NCBI GenBank assembly: GCA_023105745.1
Contig: JALGQZ010000011.1
Location: 14,165,975-14,229,974, forward strand
Direction of reading: 5' to 3'
From: Austropuccinia psidii
Lineage: Eukaryota; Basidiomycota; Pucciniomycetes; Pucciniales; Sphaerophragmiaceae
DNA length: 64,000 nt
The notes below the pieces were generated by a model. That model saw only the letters and a list, made by a program, of their open reading frames with translations, was not told the DNA's origin and ran no database searches. The number at the start of each line of letters is the position of its first letter. Position 1 is the first letter of the stretch. The position numbers and the translations under genes were made by a program. Shown here one piece after another: positions 1-11,932 of this stretch.

Positions 1-918
1 AGAGGGTGAAACTACCCTTAAGATAAAACAATCATAATAAAAACAGTTTTAACTGGTTTCTACGCCTCTGACACACATTCTGACGTGTTTTGAAGGCTCT
101 AGGCCTGGTATTGCTATAGTAATGGCTGATTTAAGGGTCTAAAATGGCTAAAAATGGCTAAAAATGGCTTAAACCAGCCCTTTTTTGGTCTAAACCAGGG
201 TTCAATGATGCCATAATTGGCTTTTCTGTTGTCAGACTGTTTTTCACGACTGACAAGAGTAAATTTTACTTTTGGAGTAAGAGAATTGATGGCTATAAAA
301 GAATGTCTTCTTTGCCCCACTTTTCTCTTCATGTTAGAATCTTTTCCTTTTATTAATTAGTTTAAAACTGTTAAACCAATCAATCAAAGATTCCAACCAC
401 CACTTTTAAATCATTTTAATCCTTTTAACCACGTGAAAAAATCATTATAATCATTGTTTGTGACTCTTATAATCATTTTTACCCCTGAACCACCCCAAAA
501 GTGAATTAAAGCATCTTTCATCACTGTAAACTTTGTCACTCTGTTTCCAAATTCACTCTGGTCACTTTTGGGTGTGTTTTCTCTTTAATATTCTTTTTAA
601 AGACTTTGTTCTTTAATTAATTGCTTGCAGTTCTTTGCTCAATTAATTCCAATTGAAATTGCTCTTGAAGAAATTTCTTTTGTAGCCTTAAAATATCTCT
701 TGTAGAGTATTTTTTGGATAAATTTTTATTGTTGGTAAAACAATAAATTTTTATAATATTATTGTTTTATACTAATAAAGTTATAAACAATAAAATTGGC
801 GTGTTTTCTCTTAAAAATAATATTTCATACTATTTTTAATTGATTTTTACCTTATACAAATTTTGAGGACAGGAAAAGTACTTGATTTTTAATCAAAGTT
901 TCATATCCACACCTTACA
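1..918 (+). repeat. LTR family C, 3' half (plus orientation)
   Basis: This is the downstream half of a long terminal repeat. Base 1 corresponds to about 31896 in the complete copy at 30993-32788, and the same sequence recurs in reverse at 60873-62700. It ends with CTTACA, the terminal bases shared by families B, C, D and F. The next bases (GTGGG...) are not the TTTGGGGGCC primer-binding site that follows 5' LTRs here, so this is a solo LTR or the 3' LTR of an element whose body lies left of the window. The left edge and target duplication cannot be seen. Confidence 0.85.
294..301 (+). promoter_or_regulatory. LTR-C TATA box (TATAAAAG)
   Basis: TATAAAAG lies in an otherwise conserved stretch of LTR C. 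It is kept at 32167-32174 in the complete plus-strand copy and as its complement at 61491-61498 in the minus-strand copy. Conservation in three copies supports it as the core promoter of this LTR family, with U3 to its left and R/U5 to its right. The start of transcription itself cannot be seen. Confidence 0.5.
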
Positions 919-1032
919 GTGGGTTAGGCCCAAAAGCCATTTAAACACCACTGAAGGCCAATTGGGCATAAATTCTTTCAGGCTGAAAATACCATAAAGA
1001 CCAATTGAAGGTTTCTTCCCATGTTTGTGACA
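919..1032 (-). repeat. Degenerate tail of an A-like LTR
   Basis: The stretch contains GGCCAATTGGGCATAAATT-like sequence and ends in TTTGTGACA. This resembles the end of LTR family A (5905-6111: the same ...TTGGGCATAAATT... block and a terminal TTGTGACA). The match is patchy and the body of the repeat is missing, so it is read as an old truncated relative of family A, cut off on its left by the family C LTR. Confidence 0.35.
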
Positions 1033-1060
1033 GGACCCATGTGGGAAGCAGGTTAGACCT

Positions 1061-1092
1061 GCTACCCCTGCTGCAAGGGGTAGCTTTTTTTT
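1061..1092 (+). other. 9-bp hairpin followed by eight T residues
   Basis: GCTACCCCT (1061-1069) and AGGGGTAGC (1076-1084) are perfect inverted repeats around a 6-nt loop, followed directly by T8 at 1085-1092. The stretch is GC-rich in an AT-rich setting. A T-run after a hairpin can stop RNA polymerase III, but no transcript unit is visible, so the role is unknown. It lies just outside the A-like LTR remnant and may be part of that element's body. Confidence 0.5.
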
Positions 1093-1359
1093 CATGGTGA
1101 GTAGTGTATAACAAGTAAAATAAATAATCCAGTTAATAATTATTTATTTATTCTTATAATTAATTGATATATTATACTACATAAGAGCATTCATATTACT
1201 CTTTATTAATTGTAATATTATCAAGTGTTTGATAGACACATCTTACACTTTTTTCAAGAATGAATTGTATTCAAAACTTTTTTCCAATTTTTCAAATGGG
1301 ATAAATTTCCAAATCTTAATTTCAAACAGCTACAAATCATAGTAGAGTGTGTATATACA

Positions 1360-2303
1360 TCTCAATTATTGTTTGTTATAGTTTGATGGACTTTAATAAG
1401 TGAAAAGAAAGGCTTTACCTGTAGGGCTTCTTCAATTTCCCATTTGTGTATTTGAAAATGGGGGCTGATAAAGCATAGAAGGAGAACCCCAATATCCCCA
1501 ATTTTCTTGAAATTACATAAGTAAATGAAATATTTTGACCTATGGGAAAGTTTTGACTTTTTACCCAAAGATTTCACTCTGATATTTTCTATAAGTTTAA
1601 AGCTTAATTCAACTTCAAATATTCTTAAATAAACTTTAATTTTGGATTATTTATGAGTTTTTAACTTCAAATAGAATCTTAATCCTTATCTGCAATTCGT
1701 TTAAGCTACAAAACCTTAATTAAGGTTGGCCAAATTCAAGAACTACTTTATGCAGATCCAAATATTTTGTTACTCTTTCACCTTTTGACAGAATTGATTT
1801 TTCCCACCTTTTTTCATGGATTTTGCCCTTTTAACTTATTGAAATCCATAGTATGGCATATTTAGCTTAGTGTGAACACAGCAGGTACAAGAGTTTCCAC
1901 CTGTATGATACATCCCAGGCTTACTTCAAAGCTACACACTGCACCTTAATTTTAGAAAATATTTTGGTAAATGGAGTTCTCCATGGTTGGACTTTATTTT
2001 AGCCTAACTTTAAAAGATTCTAATTAACAAGAGATATTCCCAAAAATTACATTTTGGCCTTTGTAGGCGAAAATATTAAGTTTATGGTATTATACACTAT
2101 GGTATGACCCTAGGTGAAATTGGATTTAGAAAAGAATGGTGAAATAAAAGTATTTTATTAATTTATTATTTAAAAATTTAATTAAATATTTCTATATTTG
2201 AATCAATTTTAACTTTATTGTTTTCAAATTTTTAGTAAAATGAACTTCTAGTGAGGAGTTTTTTAAGTCTTTTGAGAATTTAGAATATTCCTCAGGGCTC
2301 ACA
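1360..2303 (-). repeat. Old D-like LTR remnant (minus orientation)
   Basis: Scattered but ordered similarity to the solo D LTR at 43829-46001: a TTTACCTGT block near 1415, the TGCAGATCC and GGATTTTGCCCTTTTA blocks near 1752-1832, and an end in CAGGGCTCACA at 2303 matching the family end CAGGCTCACA. The copy is strongly diverged and its start is uncertain by a few hundred bases. No open frame is credible in it. Confidence 0.4.
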
Positions 2304-3265
2304 TAGCCTCTTTATATGTACATTAATTGACTGTTTACTAATCTTTAAATTTTATTTCCTACTGATTTATGTTAGAGAGAATGTAGAATGACACCTCCTT
2401 TATTTGAAGTCAAGCTCTGTCACTTGAATCCTGATTCTACCTTGTCATAATTGTGTGTGTGGCAAATATTTAAGGAAGTCTATGTATTCCATTAAGCTTG
2501 AGGTTTTGATTTGAATGAGATCATTATTTCTGTGAAGAACATTTAGGTTGATGGATTATGTGCCATCCATTGCCTTGCATAAGCTTTTATTTCTGTGTGC
2601 TACCAAGGTTTGGGATATTTTCTAATTTTGACGCAGGGCTAATGTGGATATAGGGTGGGTTATTCCTGTGGCTATGAAGGATATAACTTTCAAGAAATTC
2701 TGTGGAGCTAATCTAGTAATAATATGACCTCCCTGTTGCTGAAGTAATCATGGCTTTGTAGTTAATTCAGGGGTCATTTTATTTCTGAATGAGTTCAGTT
2801 CTTATACAAAGGGTATAAAATTTGATGAGTTTGGTAACATATGGCTGGGTATCTTTCTTGTTGTAACTATTTCTATATATTTATCTTGATTTTTACACAT
2901 GAAATACTGAATTGGCTTAATTTCCTCAACACATTCAGTGCCTTTTGGTGCCTGTGCCATTCTATTCTAAATAAACTGAAACTTCTTGATTTAAATTTGA
3001 TATTCTATTCTAAAAAATGAATTTCATTCCACCTGTGGGTGGGAGTTCTTGCTGTTCTGGGGTACTATGAGCTTGAGCCTGGGTAAAAAATGGTATGAAA
3101 TACCACAGTACCAAACTGGAATTATCTACAGCTTACCACCCACAAATATATGTGTTAGAAGAGATCATCATACAGCTCATATGATATATTGTGGAAGAGG
3201 ATAAATATACCACAATAGGTACAGCCGTGAATGTGTTTCACTGCTTCAGTGAGATTTTTCTATGT
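2304..3265. other. Unassigned AT-rich intergenic sequence
   Basis: No reading frame with protein-like composition, no RNA gene and no LTR end is visible here. A short motif, ATTCTATTCTAAA, occurs twice around 2960-3015. The stretch is probably decayed repeat DNA between the D-like and B-like LTR remnants. Confidence 0.4.
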
Positions 3266-4694
3266 ATATTTTTATAATTTTACAATTAATCAAGAGTACT
3301 CTGGATTTTATTATGAAAATATATTAATAAATTTACTATAACCACAAGTAGATAGTTCATTGCTCAATAATTTTTGAAAATGCATTTACAACTACTATGA
3401 AATTAGGAATTTGTTTTGTAGAATCAATTACAAGAAGTATTAATGATGAAATGTGTTATTAATATAATCTGAAATTATTTCAACAAATGAGTATCTTTTA
3501 CAAGATTAATTACTTAGAATTTTTGAATAAAACAATTTTATATCTAAAACATTATTTACCAATTAAGTGAAATACTTATTTTCAATAAAAAAATGACCTT
3601 AAAATAATTTGGAAATGGGTTTTTCCAGATTATTTGTGGATTAAATGAATCAATAGTAGATACAAGATTAGGAATACAAAAATGGTAGTCATGGTAGTAT
3701 TCAAAATGGAGACATTCTTTGAATTCATGATTTGCACGACTCTTTGATGGTTTTGAAACAATCAAAAATGATTTTATAAATAATATAAACAATCATGTTA
3801 ATGATATATTGATTTCACTGAATAATCAGGATAAATTTTTGAAAATCTTGAACAGTAGACTTTATTCAATCCTCAAACATCTCACAAATGTATTCCAAGG
3901 TGTTTACTGGGAAAATAATAGTTGAGGAATGAATTTTCTGATTTTGAATTTATAATTACACAGCTTTTTCTAACATAAACTTACCATAATTACCTAATTA
4001 TGTGATTTTCTTTGCATACCAACCCATTTATAGTTGATAAGTAATGATGTTTTGACTTTAAATATTTCTCATTAAAAAATGAAATTTTATCTTTCATATT
4101 TGTCATTTCTATTTTGAAACTTATCACAGGCTTTAATCCCTGTAAATCTTTGAAGATTTAGTGTTTCATGTAGAATTATCAAAAATTGATTGTAAGTGTT
4201 ACTTTCAATTGAGATTATGAAGTCATAATTCCTTTTTTATTTTGATGGTTTATTGTCACCTCTCTTGTTGGTCCTGAAATATTCATTTATTCATCAAAAG
4301 TTGTTTTTTGAAATATTCTTCAGGGTTTGACTAATCCTCTATGCAGTGCAAACAAACAATAACATACTGATGGTGGTTTACATGGGATAATTCTATTAAT
4401 ACTACTGAAAGAAGGGTTTTGATTACTTATTTTGGGCTTAAACATGCTAAATAATAAACAATAGATGTGGTTTCAGGAGTCAGGGGTGCTCATTACCTTG
4501 TTTTCATGTCAAACTAGAACCTTAATTACTATTTTCTCATGATTTAATGGGACTTACCCTTAGCAGAAATCTATCCATAATCTCATATTTTCTCAACATA
4601 ATCATTATGAGACATTAATAAAAGTGCTGGATTGGGCTATGGGCAATATGCCTCAGAAAATTAGGTACCCTGGCTCTTTTCATTGGCTTTTGTC
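3266..4694 (-). repeat. B-like LTR, left part, split by element A
   Basis: This diverged copy follows the order of the B LTR at 48947-50820: ACTATAACCACAA near 3335, AATCAATTACAAGAAG near 3423, and the TAGGTACCCTGGCTCTT...CTTTTGTC block at 4663-4694. It stops exactly at the TTGTC target duplication of element A and resumes at 14133. The repeat therefore predates element A. It is in reverse orientation. Confidence 0.6.
4690..4694. repeat. Target-site duplication of element A (left, TTGTC)
   Basis: TTGTC directly precedes the LTR start TGTCAC at 4695. The same TTGTC directly follows the right LTR end TGTGACA at 14128-14132. A 5-bp duplication is normal for Ty3/Gypsy integration. Confidence 0.9.
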
Positions 4695-6111
4695 TGTCAC
4701 AGGGGCTCTTGGACAGAAATACAAGAGTGGCCTGGCACTCAGCAATCAGGGAACTCACTTGGAAGACTCCAAAAGAATAAAGAAATAAAAAGTAAAAGCA
4801 TGAATTCCTCTAAGAAATATGCAGGTACAAGATGAGATGGAATAAGAGGAAATAGAAGCCAAATGGCCAAAGAGCCAACCAAGTAAGTCCTTGATCACTC
4901 TTTAAACCTGCCAAGATGAACAATGGAATTAGTAAGGATATGACCACCAAATATCCATTGACAGGCGAAGAAAGAAAATAGAGAATGTGATAAATGACTG
5001 ACTTGATAATATCAGTATTCACTTAACAAAAATGATAAGATAAATAAAGATAAGATAAAATCAAAATATATTAATTAACTGACGAAAAACCCCTCAGGGT
5101 GGAAAGGGTAGCCGGTATATGTGAAAAGTTGGGAGCTTGAGTATTTCAGGCTGAAAACTGATCTGCATTGATTGTTTTGGGAATTGATACAGCTGGCTAA
5201 TATTGAAATTGAATTGGGTTTAATGAATTTCCCATGCTTGAAAATGAAATGCAGTTCTTGATGGATCCCGACTGTATTGAAATGAAGGTGATTTCCAAGA
5301 TGGATTGAGTGGAGCTTTGACACTTGGCAAATGAATCAACTTCCTCTTTAATCCCTTGAGAATGGTTGAACAGTATTTCCTTGGAGGAATACTGTGAATG
5401 AAATTATCCAATGACGTCTTGATGGCGTGATTGGCCTTTGACGCTGAAACACTTGCTCTTGAGCCTTGCTGAGTCCTCTGAATGATTGGGTGCCTTGATG
5501 ACATGATGATATGTTGGAATTTTGAAATGACCATTTGATATTACCACCATTAAATTGCTGTTGAAAAATGATGCATAATGATATATAACATCATTTATGG
5601 CATATTAATTCATTGGAAAGAAGATTACGTCCAAAGGTCTTGAGAGGGAAAGACAGAGGGGAAAAAGATGGATGTGATGGCTTCAGAGCTTGGAAAGGTG
5701 TTCCTGGGTCCTTTGGGGCTTTTGGACACTTTTGGGTTCTGAGCCAAAAACTGGCCCAAAGGGGGGGAAAGTGTCTTTTGGACACTTTGCGTCAAAGTGC
5801 GCAAAATTCCGCAAAATGCGCAAATGCGCATTATGAGCCCAAATGGCCACAAACAGCCATTTGGGCCATTTCCCCTGGTTTTGAGGGAAATGACCAGAAA
5901 TACCCAATTGGGCATAAATTGCCGCTATGGCTTCTGGATTGAGGTGAAGGGCCATGAAGGCCCCAAAAGAATAATGGCCATAAATGGTCCATAAGATGAT
6001 GATGTGGCCATATTGGCCACTGGTGATGGATATGGCCAATTGGCCATAAAAGGACTGTGGCTTGATATGCCATATGGAGATCCAAGGAGGTGAATTGCCA
6101 TGGTTGTGACA
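4695..6111 (-). repeat. Element A 3' LTR
   Basis: This 1,417-bp repeat starts TGTCACA and ends TGTGACA on the plus strand, a 7-bp terminal inverted repeat. It matches 12692-14127 throughout, with small indels. Because the element reads leftward, this is the 3' LTR. Its upstream (U3) part, roughly 5570-6100, is rich in TGGCCA palindromes. Confidence 0.93.
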
Positions 6112-6125
6112 GTACCCCCCACCTT
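6112..6125 (-). other. Element A polypurine tract
   Basis: On the element strand the sequence next to the 3' LTR reads AAGGTGGGGGGTAC. A purine-rich run at this position primes plus-strand DNA synthesis in LTR retrotransposons, and it fixes the leftward orientation of element A. Confidence 0.8.
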
Positions 6126-6957
6126 GAAATGGTGAGCTCCTGGGCACTAATACAAGGTGAAGCCTGTTGAGGCTATTGGAAAGCATTGAGAGTGGGATAG
6201 AGGAAAGTTCTTTTAAGAGGAAAATAAATAATAACTGATATTAACAATTTGTCATATGACACAGGACTTGCTTGATCTTCTTTTGAGATTGGCTTCATGA
6301 TTGATGATGTTGTAATGAATGAATATTCTTTGAGATGAATTTTTGATATGATAAAGTGAAAATGAAAATAAAATTTAACATAAAGAATGAAAATGAAAAT
6401 AAAAAAAAGAGAAAAGAGAAAAGAAAAATGAATTGAATCTTGAGGAGGTTCCAATCTTCATCACAGAGGTTGATAACTGATTTTGAAATTGGCCAAGGAC
6501 CTGGAAAGAGAAATTTGATGCCAGGTGCTCACAAAGTGGCCAAGGTGATGTTTTGAAAAGATTGTAGACCCCTCAGGGAAGTGCACACCAGGAGAGGAAC
6601 TTATCTTTGGTAGTTACCACTCCCGCTGGTGCCATAAAAATAAAAACAAAAAATTGTGAAGGAATGAATTTGAATTTGAAAGTCTTGAAAATGAATTGAA
6701 AAATGAATGGTGCATTGTCCCAAGTGAAAATGGCCAGAAGATTGGAAATGAAGTTGAAGGCCATGCCAAAGATCTGTGTCCAAAATTGCAAAGTGCTCAC
6801 AGAGTGGCCAAGGTGATGCTTATAGCAAAAAGGAGAGTAGAATACCCCTAAAGGTGCATACCAGGAGTGGGACTTACTTTTGGTAATTCCTCTCCCCACC
6901 AAGCACCATAATGAATCAAGCTTTTGAAGAATTGGGCCCAGGCTTGTCAGGATATAA
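6126..6957 (-). other. Element A 3' untranslated region with a duplicated ~110-bp unit
   Basis: This is non-coding DNA between the end of pol and the polypurine tract. It holds two diverged direct copies of a unit, 6525-6635 and 6793-6909, each starting GTGCTCAC, containing GTGGCCAAGGTGATG and CACCAGGAG / TACCAGGAG, and ending near a CCAT. The spacing of about 268 bp between copies includes a purine-rich AAAATGAA block. The function is unknown. Confidence 0.55.
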
Positions 6958-9900
6958 TTAATGAAAATCTTTGACAATTTCAGGACAATTCTTGAGGTTT
7001 TCCGTTGGTTCCCAAGTGGCTCTTTCTGGGTCTTGACTGAAACCTTTCAATTCCACCAGATACCATAATTCTCCTCTCTTGAGCTTTGAGTCCAGTATTT
7101 GAGAGACTTCCCATTCCTCTTCTTCTTCAATGATGATTGGAGGAGGAGGCTCTTGATGCCTATTTGGGATTGTTGATGTCTTGACTGGTTCTAAGAGTGA
7201 AATATGGAAGACTAGGTGGATGGACTTCCATTGAGGTGGTAGGCATGAGTGCTGACTTTCTTCAAGATTGGAAAAGGACCCAACCACCTTTCAGAAAGTT
7301 TTTTGGTGGGTCTCGTTGATTTGATGTTCTTGGAAGAAAGCCATACCATGTCACCAGGATTGAAAACAGGTGGACTTGCTCTACTTTTATCTGCATACCT
7401 CTTAAACCTGTTTATGGCAACTTCAAGTTCTCTCTTGACATCTTGCTGTACTGATTGGATTTCTGTTGATAACTTTCCAGCAGGAGTATCTTGAGTAATG
7501 TGAACTGAGTCAAAATGTGGATCTCTTGCATAAACAGTGAAAAACGGTGATTGTTTTGTTGAAGAGTGGTCAGAGTTATTGTAGGCAAATTCAGCCAGAG
7601 GGAGCCAGGTGTTCCAATCATATTGATGATAACTGACATACATCCAAAGGTACTGTTCTAGTATCTGATTTACTCTCTCTGTCTGTCCATCAGTTTCTGG
7701 ATGGTAAGCAGTTGACAGATCTCTTGAAATCTTGAGCTGCTGACAAAGATTGGTCCAAAAGGAAGAACCAAAAAGAGAACCTCTATCACTAACAATGCTT
7801 GAAGGAAGGCCATGCTTTGAGAAAATATTATTGATGAATAAATGGGCCAAATCTAATGAAGTTATTGAAGACATTGTTGGAATAAAAACTGCCATTTTTG
7901 ATAATCTGTCCACTATGACAAGGATTGAGTCAAAGGAATTGGACAGTGGCAATTGAGTGATGAAATCCATTGAAAGACAAATCCAAGGACCATTTGGAAT
8001 TGGAAGAGATCTGAGGAGTCTGAACTTCTTGTGGTGAATATTTTTGTTTCTTGAACACTGTTGACAGGATGAGACATAATACTTGATGAATTGAGTCATG
8101 CCAGACCAGTGGAAATCGTGCTTGACAAGTTTGAGAGTCTTCTCCTGGCCAGGGTGTCCAGCTAGAGGAGAGTCATGCCTTTTTTGAAGTATGCTGAGCT
8201 GAATTGTGGGGTCATTTGGGACCACCACCCAATCTTTGAACAGAAGAAGTTGGGAGGAGGAATCAAGAGAATAATCTTGGACAGATTTACCTTTACCCAA
8301 ATCTTGATGGATACTTCTATATTGAGAATCTTGCCATAATGACTTCTGACTTGATTCAATCAAATTTTAAAATGCTTCCACCTTGGCTGCAAAGAACTTT
8401 GAGGCTTGAATTTCATCTTGCTTGATTATTTTTTGATAATTCATTTGATTCTTGCTGATGAAATCTTCCCCCCTCTCTGGGTAAACGTCATCCCGACGTG
8501 ATAAAGCATCTGGTAGGGTAGCCAAGCGGCCAGGGTGATAGGTGATTGAAAAATGGAATTCAGAGAGAAATTCAGCCCAGCGGGCTTGACGACGAGTGAG
8601 AATCTTTGAAGACATAAAATATTGAAGTGATGAATGATTGGTGAGAACTTCAAGAGAGGAAGAAAGAGAAAGGAGAAAAGCTCTCCAGCGCTTGAGAGCC
8701 CAGACTATGCCAAGGAGTTCCTTGTTATGACTCTCATAATTGAGCTCAGCTGGGAGAAGCTTGGGCTATCAAATGCAATGGGATGTTTTCCTGAGTCAGA
8801 AATCTGACTCAGTACAGAACCCAAGGCATAATCTGATGCATCAGTCTCTACAATGGTGGGTAGAGAAGGATCAAAGTGAGAAAGGATTGGAGCAATGGTG
8901 AAAGCCTCTTTGAGTTGATGAAACTGTCTAAGAGCTTCCTCATTGAGGGGAAAACGGGAATATTTCTTGAAGAAACTTGTGAGTGAACTAATCTTCTGTG
9001 AATAATTATCGATGAAATGGCAGTAAAAATTGGCAAAGCCAAGGAATGATTGAAGAGCCTTGATGTTTCTTGGAGGTGGCCAATTGAGAATTTGCTGGAC
9101 TTTTGCTTGGTCCATCTTGAGGCCTTCAGAAGAAACAACATAACCCAAATACTGTACACTAGAAACATGAAACAGGCACTTGGAGGCCTTAGCAAAGAGG
9201 TTATTGGCTCTGAGTCTGGAAAGAACAGTGGACACATGAGTGACATGTTATTCTTCAGATTTGGAAAATACCATAATGTCATCCAAATAAACCACAACAT
9301 AAATATCAAGAAGATCATAAAAAATATCATTGAAAAGGTTTTGGAAAGAGGCAGGAGCATTGGTGAGCCCAAATGGCATAACCAAATACTCATAGCTGCC
9401 ATATTTAGTTCTAAAACATGTCAAATGTTCATCACCTTCCTTGATTATGAGCAGGTTATATGCACCACACAGATCAATCTTGGAGAAGATAGAAGAACCA
9501 TTAAAGACATTGAGAAGCTGATTCATAGGAGGAACAGGATACTTGTTCTTCCTAGTAACAGCATTGAGTTTGCGGTAATCAACACACAAATGGAGGCCAC
9601 CATCTTTCTTTTTGACAAAGAGGACAGGTGCTCCTGTTGAAGAGGAGCTTGGCCGGATGAAACCTTTCTCTACATTCTCTGAAATGTAATCCCTGAGTGT
9701 ATCTGACTCTTGGTTTGATAAAGAGTAGATCACCCCAACTGGAGGTAGAGACCCCTCCAGCTCGATATGATGATCACAGGCACAGTGAGGAGGAAGTTTT
9801 TCTGCTTTCACCTTGGAGAATACATCCAAGTACTGGTGATAAATAGAAGGAACAACCTTCATCACGGTTTCTATTTCTTCTTGCTCTTCCTCTTCATCCC

Positions 9901-10687
9901 ACAACTCCTCCAGGGAGTCATAATAAGATGAAGGAGGAAGGTCCATATTCCCAAAGAAGAGATGAAGTGAAGATACAGAATTATCTTCTCCAGCATCTTG
10001 AATATCTTTGAAGACTTCATCTCTAGATGATAGTAATGACTGATGGTAATTAAGGGAAGGAATATGGACAGAAGATGGAAATGATGGTGTTCTAGAATCA
10101 CCAACCAGAGCTGCACATGATTTGGCAGAAGAAAAGTCATTACTGAAATATTTTGAAGGATCATGATAGGCCTTATGATCAGCATTAAAGGTGATCAGCC
10201 CTTGCCTCCAATCAATATATGGATTAAAATGATTAAGAAAGTCAAAGCCCAATATGAGGTCTTCTCCCTTGGGAGTATCAATGACTAAAAAGTCCCATTC
10301 AAAGCTTGGGAAGGAAGGGATCTCAACCATATATTTAGTATGGTGAGTCACAAATAAGGAAGGGGACTCAGAGGAGTCCAAAATGATAAGAGGAATCTTC
10401 TCTGGAAGTTGTGACATAGTCAATCAATACTTGTGAAAAAACTGCTTTGCAATAAATGAGTCTGTAGCACCAGAATCAATGAGAATACTGTAAAAAACAT
10501 CAGAAAGAGAAAAGAAAACAAAGAATTTAAGAGAATTCTTGACACCAGTATTCATAATGCACAATTTTGCTCTGGAAGGAAAACTGTGAAGACCATTGAA
10601 CACAACATGGTCTCCACTCAGGCTGTTCCCTGGCTGGGAAAATTGCCTGACGGTGGGGTAAGCTTGTTTTGAGGCCTTTTGATACAA
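6958..10687 (-). pseudogene. pol: Element A pol (protease-RT-RNase H-integrase-chromodomain), broken
   Basis: In reading order on the minus strand: aspartic protease with DSGA (10466-10477); reverse transcriptase with its catalytic YLDD (9278-9289); RNase H with ETDASDYAL (about 8850); integrase with an HHCC zinc-binding region and DDE-type signatures MDFI, SDRG and TDGQTER (7212-8363); and a chromodomain with EWEVSQIL...WYLVELKGF (about 6990-7130). The order protease-RT-RNase H-integrase-chromodomain is that of Ty3/Gypsy chromoviruses. Lesions are TGA at 10424-10426, TAA at 9248-9250, a frameshift near 8767, TAA at 8367-8369 and a frameshift near 7240. RT and integrase catalytic residues are otherwise kept. 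Relative to gag, pol lies in the -1 frame. Confidence 0.9.
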
Positions 10688-11932
10688 GACTCAAGACTAT
10701 GCTTCCCACCACAATAGGTACAAAAAACCTCTTTGATTCTTCTTTCTTTTTCAGAGTTCATCAACTTGAAATCTTTATTCAATAAAGAAGAATGGGGCTT
10801 GTTCCACTTCTGACAATTCTTCTTCTTCTTTTTACTTGAGCTCGAAGAACTTTGAGAATGAGAAGAACTTGACTTTGAGGCTTCTGGCTTCTTCTCTTGA
10901 TGATGACTCTTTTCATTTTGCCTCTCATGGTACCTGGTATCAAGCTCCAGAGTAATATCCATTAAGTCTTGAAGAGAGTCAATTCTTGAAGGATGGGAGG
11001 ACAATTGATCCAAAATCCTGGATTGCAATCCCTTCCTGAAATGATGGATAAGAGCCCTTTCACCCCAATCTCCAATTCTTGAGACAAGACTTCTGAAATA
11101 AGCAATGTATAAAGATACATGCCCACCTTCTTTCATTCTTAAAGAATCCAATTCTGCTTCAGCTTTTCTGACTTCATTCAGGTCACCAAATACAGGGAAG
11201 AGTTGAGATTCAAATAAAGGCCAAGAATTGAGAAGGTGATTGGATTCTTGATTGGTGAGATTGGAAAGATAAGTCTCAATCCATTTTGCAGCCCTGCCAA
11301 TGAGAAATGAAGTAGGATAAAGGACCTTCTTTCTTTCTTGAGAGAAGTGTGCCGGATCATTATGAAAGATTAATTGGCATGACTGAAGGAAGCTTCTGAC
11401 TTTGAAGGGTTGAGTCCCATCAAAGCATTCTGGTGCCTTCATAGATGGAGTCTTGAAGGCTGGTGGTCTTGATGATCCAGAAGATGAAGCTGCTTGAAGA
11501 TTTGCCATAATTTGAGTCATTTGCTGCATAATGGCCAATAAAGATGGTTCAGACTGATGAGAGACAGGCTGATTAGACTGGGCTAGAGTTGGCCCTCCAG
11601 TACCTTGGTATGCCTCCACAGGAGCAGGGACACCTTCAGTACCATCAGACTCTTCCTCTTCCACAGAATTCTCCTCCTCATCATCATCTTCACCTTGAAC
11701 CTTGATAATGGTCCTTGAAGTTCCTGGAAATCCGCCAACTACTCCTGAGAATGAGCTTGATCTCCTGCGCACTCTTCCTTCCTTCCAAAGTGGGTCCTCT
11801 GTCCAATTTGGCCCGCAGTTGAGAAACTGCTGGGGTGCCATCAAGAGGAGCTTTAGGAGTTGGAGTGAGAACAGCTTGAGTTCTGGCCTGAGATCTTGTC
11901 TGCCTTGCAGGAGGTGAGTGTTTGATGGGCAT
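10618..11932 (-). pseudogene. gag: Element A gag, frameshifted near its N-terminus
   Basis: The start chosen is the ATG at 11932 (MPIKHSPPARQTRSQ), which opens a basic, proline-rich head. Near 11785 the frame must change to continue into the long downstream open frame. That frame holds an acidic stretch (VEEEESDGTEG), a capsid-like region (PECFDGTQPFKVRSFL ... FPVFGDLNEVRKAEAEL) and a C-terminal zinc knuckle CTYCGGKHSLESC close to 10700. The knuckle spacing is CX2CX3HX4C, one residue shorter than the usual retroviral form. Gag would form the particle shell and bind element RNA. One frameshift makes this copy defective. Confidence 0.85.

Noticed and set aside
5613..6186. Several overlapping open frames on both strands of LTR A (also 13606-14055)
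   Set aside because: They lie in the U3 part of the LTR, exist in both LTR copies because these are repeats, and have only tryptophan/proline-rich chance composition. GC-rich repeats simply lack stops.
9050..9640. 196-codon plus-strand frame
   Set aside because: It is antisense to the reverse transcriptase of element A, whose minus-strand motifs are clear.
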